From Actinomycetes bacterium (lineage in GTDB: Bacteria > Actinomycetota > Actinomycetes > Actinomycetales > Microbacteriaceae), in NCBI GenBank assembly GCA_023432305.1, contig JAEYUT010000051.1, forward strand, positions 1 to 13,674: 13,674 bases of DNA. The letters run 5' to 3'. Shown here piece by piece: positions 12,001 through 13,674 of this stretch. The notes beneath the pieces are model-generated. The model made no database searches and was not told where the DNA came from. It saw only the letters and a list, made by a program, of their open reading frames with translations. Every line of letters begins with the position of its first letter. The stretch's first letter is position 1. The translations under genes were made by a program, and so were the position numbers.

Positions 12001-12231
12001 TTCTCGATCGTGGCCGACCTGGTGCTGTTCGACGAGGAGGGCGACGTGATCCTCACGGACCTCCTCGATCACCGCACGCTCGACTTCCCGTTCGTGCAGA
12101 ACCGCCTGGGCTACACCGGCTTCGGCGGGCTGGGGCTGGCGCTCGCACTCGCGGCGCTGCTCGGCGGCACGGGCTTCCTGCTGGTGGTGCTGCGGCGCCG
12201 CCGCGATGAGAAAGAGGAGATCGCTGGATGA
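1..12231 (+). CDS. Giant wall-anchored surface protein with DUF11-like modules and six SdrD B-like domains (5'-truncated)
   Basis: The frame is open from base 1 and ends at TGA 12229-12231, giving 4,076 visible codons. The true start and any signal peptide lie upstream; GTG at 28 is internal. Residues 1 to about 3080 are beta-rich, rich in Asp, Thr, Ser and Tyr, with recurring strands such as ARVRNTS, YELRNTA, ITARNAN, FTVNLHAVN, LVTHVKNTG and FTVALDN, followed by Leu-Pro segments. This is typical of DUF11-like exported repeats. Residues about 3083-4035 are six SdrD B-like domains, and the end is a sortase signal. I found no cysteine on reading the translation, which suits an exported protein. 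The likely role is an adhesin, stalk or matrix-like cell-surface protein; ligand and function cannot be read from the sequence. No catalytic domain was recognised. The small membrane-protein gene overlaps its stop by 4 bases. The reading frame, export and anchoring are well supported; the adhesin role is inference from family architecture. Confidence 0.93.
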   Translation, partial: PTEHFDLYYVKINSRVSPYVTSVDIYRTVDGVETLWKTVEGPLEEFNSVEGTYSRIGTARPSSTDADLFRTPTSTEDATHPYYKNPWDADVDPSQPVSRVRVNLEFTRESADATPQLSGRSHRAIEFMGRFYETSTGDKATGIASTDTFGTKKPITRSYTGSPIYSLVAHPFAQTRTGAETTTSNPKQVITMGLEGHYLASIWNVNNADWYYYNGHGPDIYSPVWTEFDEWLEFYDPASFHDRLLYEFTYPANPGSDPTYNLKATTIAIEKASALQYLTGLRIDYTSYAEEPDDGSGAGAVAPAGTGSVNLAIDAAMRAEILEAGTFLVTYDNTLSPGFHRTGAGTYSVSLGEGAHPTKFEAKFEEVRGFGDRTAELRGVQQDTLGADLTEVDVRVGGVVAGNRDLVGTTRLYRHSDADVDADRAPTLMHTTSAILTGYTPKLGATIDMSFDALSVYDYTTDGTTPTTSTMNARVRNTSEADITDFTMTLTPDAAFRSRSLSIPAAAFDGQWKVAKVVIEQAQGVREVPLTSFAYDATTDSWVLDIVSLYPDLLTQSTYDVDFSSDATLVSRLLKNVQITYSAVRDDKGKPVTRMWGSLAQGTDLPTAITDRPYASLTGVWVDESADGPDWGSKPTFRDPGYKAETSSRHYSQFTVAVSDVVTPQVFTTSAVSGTGNGGSKPSLTRYGTQGYAPAVLHRLSQLSLYGTHLTEGLAAATDSEGYFYDADTGTQIRSGNIAVGDTTKVLYELRNTATATSGSLPVYEPRGHFTAPDGLVISDLQVITASPDARISTVIADQGRTPITPAATDVTVSAINPEKLRTVVFDRLWLQPQESVFVLVEYTAVNDFDAADLFATQDESVLPYSYARAGYLHQLQDYVVSGGGVNGAGADTNVTGDYDADGTAEHLARVHPTYRYADPDRMLISSAFKVESLSGTPMTLDISRIENEILHDNTHAMLYVTLDTRERGFELTELPQPAGPAGYPAPAVSIEIDGEWVTYDSDIHDLADVNRLRFDYGIVDALGADGKVLTFPSFQVNGIGHWQSRGDLNAKSYEIISQARLVLTHHDGAEAGNPAVASYQYAPTASEVIYKAIPVIDLDLKSFDDKGDALTPDTPAGELGKVSYRPGDAVHMKITARNANTDRTVDTGFGKGPLLTPVVFDRIPEYIETALGDYVDADGTFDVAAAVAKGDLVIRHYDIEGEPRDDVALPTATMVEVEGLDVGGAQEFANNRHNDRWGLLSNASPTDTSVNPADTITFQTITYTFPDALGRGERLEIIYSGTIREEDLPVATYPDGRSVYAPLSGWYTANTPLAQTVNQYDMDMAALLHDAGISGSRGHEMTPEEFLSTSSSWVPGDVTERRRPDSNSGYIDTYYDSSADSARSHQVYLQQRQDSLLFESKTGTNQDDNWRFVTTARVSGTTASHPERVLWAQDSMQLSRAWLYAASEMTPLRERTETNGVSDANFYEHDGSLNHIDINRRGYSEYGYDSYTYAVQLDEIFTVNLHAVNMGDHAIESGLEYIEVLPLGISPYAADGSLLGVKAFQGAEPIVLPEGSIEVIQKPGDPITYAAPAQSQEAETYETAAFEEEAPYVVRIRVPSALEGMFHAKTSTLTSKYQRIELTVRVAEESSHLVSGKAYWYDQLTVTSIDEEPYMELYASVADGAGYGAFTTGAFNAYNEKRYLNDAIERGLDLDGLYYAWYSGGSYLSFEPHGMYIRGLNAQATRTTVGAKPAVVTGDQIAMRVPTLRVWNEVKKDSYSSAYHSTIQDYTVDLYEQFTVNATVENQQIETQDDMIRARSGYNWYSGDYLNDEVWTRTPQTIGGARGSWFDPTVTIALPYGIVPVLEGGDIARYSEDVAAQQKVEFSAKISDITYTSTTPVAQASGVGLESGDVSEYLKVSVERVESEHGVRYVLHFTADDTAEAQRVMHEIAYNQSLTVSPRVMVVDSPSFGEDPGEKYYQQIVTLAHTERPVSYPVVSGAHATGSVPAGKSGDLDGSRGNGNQPFYNDKNRRDATSTWQSNFGALRITERLISATQSFTKASEIALHTNGKWNTAAGEILPDEVTATTVDRGAYGGTQLVLRQPTIVNQTTASTYADATLQETLQVDPAGKFWVSTEVRNRAVSKANPYEQIQTAGDVHNSRFLVTDFVTSFALKTGDVRLVIDGKVLTRAEFEALDYTVTAVTEDEREGAGERQMIQWMVTTPDEGTGTFGKLRSGDRFELRYQLQLVDGFDGDATTGGPTWIHDALKVDSYVSVIADDTDLIEGAQRIDDFIVQPIHSFGYETRVEEGVSTPDFDADGARTTHFAWDPVTLEIIKPRAEVRVNTSRPRLEYTSDDPDVPLTGDNYFNSSDDIEYLVTHVKNTGSGLKDMVIEQILPTSDAKTDPSVSLSTDVITNTLKSVSSGTWEFPQETLDRLAAAGKTVDQVFQVEVQVSKAVAVDGYETDSWTSLGTNSPLTNTRYDIAAGESATGYSKVRVIVRSLDDDFLIPTGTRLAIDADPAKDGSQDVTETDPNNYATTVFPEGVTDNAIRVTMRAASQKKQTVFIYDTVQVWANYVAEARAKIAQDATRSFLTPSRPVVNVLHDALYYRSDNTQPDETRYGWSDNTAIKPVAFLKFRGEVVNADDSMWNTSPDSEESRTYAEDTLINPVLSFELPSVMSMRNNLTYVPASEVTAGHPLNDDHRSQYPLVEKDDAYQWTWKLVRADGTEASLDSYLTHTDVYSGPWPGTDKDVVTVWFDGMVFPGDKVVVEFIGLVEEYTPGANSDDVTSRVYATNSTGLLQPLNSVWNSGNRLGYVTDHDDLDDNKLLSDRLVFTERQLFQYEVYDNFGKRKTAYSDLNQAGTAGQTLTPVREGGKYTFTVALDNTKEQEETPYPYPIIYDVLPHVGDTSIFNSAEARKSKSSGLLDLDSFSLRRDGATSTVYPTNKYTIYVGPFRKENGTIVESTMVPTTTASTQAFYDSLGTPSAASAVRSEHFVTLAEFRAAVAADASLLPKARTLLVLFNDPAETLPGQSKLTLTYDMTSPLNAPVFLEGSNTAATADDYAQWNSFAGTQRKDSFKPQESNNAGVYVTEQAGTVSIGNYVWHDVNYNAAQDEGETWVDANGRTLLKPSKDLDFDGHIDDPGIDGVTVTLLTERGNYADAKGRAISQLSGKWVVIDDITGAVVRDDLGQTTASDGPLVTTTRTDIHGNAGYYVFSNVAPATYRVMFEFPSAYDRYSVTTTEVFQKTGVDVFRATEADTVPAASADARLVAVTDAARVTTETADAVRMAFDLGVAQQIRFGGVIWEDRNRDGTRVASEPGLDGYTVALLHADGTPVLDREGEPYTTVSAATGTKGSYEFDFLPSASEYLIQVTDPDGGYDVTFPVTPLLRSANPFEFADDSDGVLVELDDESLIVRSNPMDFGREGLFASGFADRMTVNVGYYQRSNLAVIGDRVWDDLDRDGIQDLGEPGVGGQKLNLHKYLQNEDGVWERDDTFTATAVSDAQGFYSFRDVEAFDLTSKDELIEYRYAVSVAAQDLLAGYTLAPERQGARTDLDSDFRLDGTMRISDDGTGLVSLIADASGAEPVMRDDVTIDLGLIVHATAHIAGEIFIDDQSDGTKVGDDLADPRYTVTLQESRNGGAWTEVGAVTATNAYRFDDLPTYDDASRTLIEYRVVVSEIPLWYSVTSHNSGDDEVDSDFVEDARGSTITAVSDVHVLAEYVDGHLVAVDTRTAISQPNVDLGLREPASIIGGLVWEDSDLDGLRTADETPIAGREVTLWELIDGAWVPATDMDGRGVAVSAENGEYRFRVAPMHFDDSAANFLQPREYRVSAQRDGWQTWSPVNVGDDPLVDSDMTAPAEEFGTIHTGISGQFSIIEIEEGLAVPATQRDDVQMDMGLQSQKHTVIVGGRAWGETLEDGLRQDGESPLAGLTVTLWELVDDEWVVAEDATGTSTRTTDADGRYAFTVMPVDWNETHDTYLAPRIYRTSVDVPTGYRLSGGDSVTATLDGSRVFSIVADLVLFDEEGDVILTDLLDHRTLDFPFVQNRLGYTGFGGLGLALALAALLGGTGFLLVVLRRRRDEKEEIAG
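1351..9100 (+). repeat. Divergent array of DUF11-like beta modules within the giant protein
   Basis: Protein-level repeats, not DNA repeats. Each module opens with a short beta strand of alternating hydrophobic residues, often ending in Asn (RN, VN, EN, KN, DN). Most continue to a Leu-Pro or Ile-Pro segment resembling the DUF11 pattern. Anchor strands lie near nt 1414, 2242, 2785, 3394, 4504, 5335, 6343, 7075, 7852 and 8590. The last six are 244 to 336 residues apart. The clearest pair is AVQLDEIFTVN (4483-4515) and TVDLYEQFTVN (5314-5346). Copies are strongly diverged, so module edges are approximate and some anchors (2785, 7852) are weak. The first 450 residues of the window do not fit the pattern and were not recognised. 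Confidence 0.6.
9247..12060 (+). repeat. Six tandem SdrD B-like (prealbumin-like) domains
   Basis: Six copies begin near nt 9247, 9853, 10303, 10771, 11203 and 11674. Each starts with an I-G-x-x-[VI]-[WF]-like strand (SIGNYVWHD, FGGVIWED, VIGDRVWDD, IAGEIFIDD, IIGGLVWED, VGGRAWGE). An acidic Asp/Asn loop, a G-x-x-V-x-L strand and a closing DLG-like strand follow (FDLGV, VNVGY, IDLGL, VDLGL, MDMGL; the sixth ends LDFPF). Copies 3-5 also carry the DSD motif typical of the family. In staphylococcal Sdr proteins such domains bind calcium and form a rigid stalk. Copy 3 keeps the best D-x-D-x-D-G loop (DLDRDG). Copy 6 is degraded there (ETLEDG). Copy 1 is about 50 residues longer and has a second loop (DLDFDG, 9355-9372). 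Spacing is 144-202 residues. No Ser-Asp repeat tract separates the array from the anchor. Confidence 0.88.
12106..12228 (+). other. C-terminal cell-wall sorting signal with non-canonical LGYTG motif
   Basis: The last 41 residues of the giant protein have the three-part sortase substrate layout. The pentapeptide L-G-Y-T-G is at 12106-12120. A hydrophobic stretch of about 24 residues (Phe-Gly-Gly to Val-Val-Leu) covers 12121-12192. Four arginines (12193-12204) and the acidic tail DEKEEIAG then precede the stop. Canonical class A substrates have LPXTG, and class E sortases of high-GC Gram-positives accept LAXTG. Here the second position is Gly, so a class E-like enzyme is the best guess. No sortase gene lies in the window. 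If the motif is not cleaved, the segment would still act as a membrane anchor. Confidence 0.82.
12214..12219 (+). promoter_or_regulatory. Ribosome binding site for the small membrane protein, inside the giant gene
   Basis: GAGGAG lies 8 bases before the ATG at 12228 and sits within the last codons of the giant gene (Glu-Glu). Together with the ATGA stop/start overlap it supports the chosen start and suggests translational coupling. A second in-frame ATG at 12231 would be 11 bases away, so 12228 is preferred. Confidence 0.7.
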
Positions 12232-12668
12232 TGCCCCCGACGAGGAGCCGAGTGGGTCGCCGGGCGGCGGCCCACCGGGCCGGAGCGCCGCGGTGGATCG
12301 GCTGGGCCGTGGCGGGTGCGATCGCCGCAGCCGCCGTGCTCGTCGCCGTGGTCGTGTGGATGCCGAACGACATCCGCACGGTCACGATGGGCGGGGCGGA
12401 GTACCGCACCAACATCGAGCTGCGCGAGGCGGAGTCGGGCATGTATGCGTTCGTTCCCGTCAACACGGAGACCGAGGATGTGGTGCTGGAGACGGGTGAC
12501 GCGCACTCGGATTCCGTGATCCGCGACTTCTTGGAGCGGCTCGACACCTTCATCCCCGGCGAGCATGTGCTGATGCTGGAGAACGCGGTGACGATCCGTG
12601 TGATCGTGGACGGCATCGAGGGGTCGGGCGGCAGCGTCCTGGAGCAGCTCGACAGCTCGCGCCAGTAG
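12228..12668 (+). CDS. Small single-pass membrane protein with extracytoplasmic domain, family not recognised
   Basis: The product has 146 residues. A basic N-terminus (six Arg before residue 23) precedes one hydrophobic helix at about residues 23-45 (WIGWAVAG to VVVWM). The positive-inside rule then puts residues 46-146 outside the cell. That outer part is acidic with alternating beta-like strands (YRTNIELRE, MYAFVPV, VTIRVIVDG) and has no cysteine, so it is not a sortase. No lipobox or signal-peptidase site is evident; the helix looks like a membrane anchor. The start overlaps the stop of the giant gene by 4 bases (ATGA) and has a good ribosome binding site, so it is almost surely co-expressed. 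It may help export, folding or display of the giant protein, but that rests on context alone. I know no family for it. Confidence 0.85.
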   Translation: MMPPTRSRVGRRAAAHRAGAPRWIGWAVAGAIAAAAVLVAVVVWMPNDIRTVTMGGAEYRTNIELREAESGMYAFVPVNTETEDVVLETGDAHSDSVIRDFLERLDTFIPGEHVLMLENAVTIRVIVDGIEGSGGSVLEQLDSSRQ

Positions 12669-12689
12669 CGGCACGTCGGGGTCCACAGC

Positions 12690-12698
12690 GGAGAGAAT
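12690..12698 (+). promoter_or_regulatory. Possible ribosome binding site or leaderless -10 element for the YigZ-family gene
   Basis: Two readings of the same bases are possible. GGAGAG (12690-12695) could be a Shine-Dalgarno sequence 9 bases before the ATG at 12705. Alternatively GAGAAT (12693-12698) could be a -10 box 6 bases before the ATG, giving a leaderless mRNA, which is common in actinobacteria. The -35 region is poor: GGCACG at 17-base spacing matches TTGACA at only two positions. I cannot decide between the readings. Confidence 0.35.
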
Positions 12699-12704
12699 GG
12701 GTGC

Positions 12705-13307
12705 ATGCCGTTCACGCTCGCTGAGCCGCGCCACAGTGAGCTGGTGATCCGGAAGAGCCGGTTCATCGGCTGTGTGGAGCCGGTGTCGGGTCGTGAGCAG
12801 GCGCTCGAGCGGGTCGCGGAGCTGCGCCAGCAGCATCCCGGCGCGAACCACGTGTGCTGGGCGCTCATGGCGGGCGGGCATTCGGCCGCGAATGATGACG
12901 GCGAGCCGGCTGGCACCGCTGGTCGGCCGATGCTCGACGTGCTGCGTCACCAGGAGCTGGAGGGTGTGCTCGCGACCGTCGTGCGCTATTTCGGCGGGGT
13001 GAAGCTGGGTGCCGGCGGTCTGGTGCGCGCCTACACGGATGCGGTCGCGCAGGCCCTCGTCGATGCCGAGCGGGTGGAGCTGGTGCGGGTGCGCGCTCTG
13101 CTCGTCGTGGTGCCGTATGCCGTCGAGGGTGCGGTGCGGCGCGAGTTCGAGGCGCAGGGGGCGACCCTCGGTGAGGTCGTCCACGGTGCGGATGTCGAGT
13201 TCGCCGTGCAGGTGCCGGAGGACGTGGTGGATGCTCTCGTGGCCCGCGTGAACGACATAGCCCAGGGTGCGGCGGTGATCGAGCGGATCGCCGACCCCGA
13301 CGAGTGA
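12705..13307 (+). CDS. YigZ/IMPACT-family protein (UPF0029)
   Basis: The product has 200 residues, a normal length for bacterial YigZ-like proteins. The N-terminal IMPACT domain covers about residues 10-120 and shows the family's landmarks: KSRFIG (17-22), the HVCWAL strand (49-54), NDDGEPAGTAG (63-73) and RYFGGVKLGAGGLVRAY (94-110). Residues about 135-195 form the smaller C-terminal ferredoxin-like domain (DUF1949 type). Eukaryotic IMPACT regulates the eIF2 kinase GCN2; bacterial members are conserved cytoplasmic proteins whose molecular role is poorly known. ATG 12705 is the only ATG, GTG or TTG between the in-frame TAG of the preceding gene (12666-12668) and the conserved domain, so the start is firm. 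The gene lies 36 bases after the small membrane-protein gene in the same frame. It could read through from that operon or use its own promoter, and nothing suggests a functional link to the surface protein. Confidence 0.93.
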   Translation: MPFTLAEPRHSELVIRKSRFIGCVEPVSGREQALERVAELRQQHPGANHVCWALMAGGHSAANDDGEPAGTAGRPMLDVLRHQELEGVLATVVRYFGGVKLGAGGLVRAYTDAVAQALVDAERVELVRVRALLVVVPYAVEGAVRREFEAQGATLGEVVHGADVEFAVQVPEDVVDALVARVNDIAQGAAVIERIADPDE

Positions 13308-13342
13308 GCACCTGCCCGGTCAGGCGAGCAGGGGAGCCGGTC

Positions 13343-13371
13343 TCGACGGCGTCGGGGGTGTGAGTCAGACT
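13343..13371 (+). promoter_or_regulatory. Candidate promoter for a leaderless VOC-gene transcript
   Basis: TCGACG (13343-13348) matches TTGACA at four of six positions. A 17-base spacer follows, then CAGACT (13366-13371), close to the TAGACT/TANNNT -10 of actinobacteria. The ATG begins 7 bases later at 13379, so transcription would start at or next to the start codon. No Shine-Dalgarno sequence is visible in this gap, which fits leaderless translation. This is pattern-based only. Confidence 0.5.
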
Positions 13372-13378
13372 CGTGCGC

Positions 13379-13674
13379 ATGGCTTCCGTCGTCGATCACC
13401 TGGGAATCACCGCCTCCGACCTCGATGAGGGGCGCGCGCGATTCGATCCGCTCCTCACTGCGCTCGGCTTCGCCCGTTCCGACGCGGCCGACTCCTCGGC
13501 GTGGTACCGCGAGGGTGAGCCGGAGCTCATCCTCTATCGCGCGCGCGACACGAGCACGGCCCCGCACGTGCACGGTCGCGTCGGCTGGCAGCACCTCGCG
13601 TTCGGGGTCGCCTCGCGCGACGAGGTCGACCGGATGCACGCACTCGCGCTCGACGCCGGCTGGACTGCGGTGCG
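13379..13674 (+). CDS. VOC-family (glyoxalase/bleomycin resistance/dioxygenase fold) protein, 3'-truncated
   Basis: Translation from ATG 13379 gives 98 complete residues before the right edge, with no stop. It starts MASVVDHLGITASDL, a typical first VOC strand with a candidate metal ligand at His7. A helix (residues 16-30) follows, then ALGF, AWYREGEPELILYR (41-54) with acidic residues that could supply the glutamate ligand, and GWQHLAFGV (69-77), the first strand of the second half with His72. Next is DEVDRMHALALDAGW, a normal VOC helix. Members act on varied small molecules (glyoxalase, extradiol dioxygenase, fosfomycin or bleomycin resistance), and substrate cannot be assigned. In-frame TGA at 13361 limits the start to GTG 13373 or ATG 13379. 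ATG is preferred because residue spacing before the DHLGI strand is normal and the promoter-like hexamer sits 7 bases before it. Confidence 0.85.
   Translation, partial: MASVVDHLGITASDLDEGRARFDPLLTALGFARSDAADSSAWYREGEPELILYRARDTSTAPHVHGRVGWQHLAFGVASRDEVDRMHALALDAGWTAV

Noticed and set aside
9247..12060. Tandem repeats as a CRISPR array or recombinogenic DNA repeat
   Set aside because: Similarity is at the protein level only; unit length is about 150 residues and the DNA copies are diverged.
2158..12072. Minus-strand open frame of about 3,300 codons
   Set aside because: It is exactly codon-aligned opposite the giant gene, is rich in Arg, Val, His and Asp without recognisable domains, and is explained by the lack of TTA, CTA and TCA in the sense frame.
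12228..12668. Small membrane protein as the cognate sortase
   Set aside because: It has no cysteine and none of the TLxTC or late Arg motifs, and it is too short for a sortase.
12111..13184. Minus-strand open frame of 357 codons across the small membrane-protein and YigZ genes
   Set aside because: Both sense genes use the same frame and this is their codon-aligned reverse strand. The product is Arg/His-rich low complexity with no motif.
13311..13332. Possible terminator hairpin after the YigZ-family gene (CCTGC...GCAGG)
   Set aside because: The stem is only 5 bp with a 12-base loop, competing pairings exist, and no T-tract follows. It is not a credible intrinsic terminator.
13031..13639. 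Minus-strand open frame of 202 codons at the right end
   Set aside because: It lies opposite the YigZ C-terminus and the VOC gene, both of which show family motifs in the sense direction.

Overview
The window looks like chromosomal DNA of a high-GC Gram-positive actinobacterium, most likely Microbacteriaceae (for example Microbacterium-like). The evidence is strong third-position G/C codon use, near-absence of TTA, CTA and TCA codons, an LAXTG-like sortase signal, and two genes whose -10-like hexamers lie 6-7 bases before the ATG. The genus is an inference.

Layout: about 90% of the window (1-12231) is the 3' part of one giant plus-strand gene that runs in from the left edge. Its 4,076 visible codons encode a secreted, wall-anchored repetitive protein. 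First come roughly 3,080 residues of beta-rich, DUF11-like modules. Six SdrD B-like domains (9247 to about 12060) follow. The end is a sortase-type signal: LGYTG, a hydrophobic segment, RRRR and a short tail. Overlapping its stop by 4 bases is a small gene for a single-pass membrane protein with an extracytoplasmic domain (12228-12668), probably translationally coupled. I do not recognise its family. After a 36-base gap comes a YigZ/IMPACT-family gene (12705-13307). After 71 more bases, a VOC (glyoxalase/dioxygenase-fold) gene starts at 13379 and is cut by the right edge.

How the genes fit together: the giant protein and the small membrane protein form one surface unit. The YigZ and VOC genes are ordinary cytoplasmic genes that probably have their own promoters. 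The most unusual items are the size and modular build of the surface protein, its non-canonical sorting motif, its lack of any visible cysteine, and the unidentified coupled membrane protein. I see no mobile element, CRISPR array, tRNA, rRNA or convincing intrinsic terminator, and no non-coding stretch longer than 71 bases.
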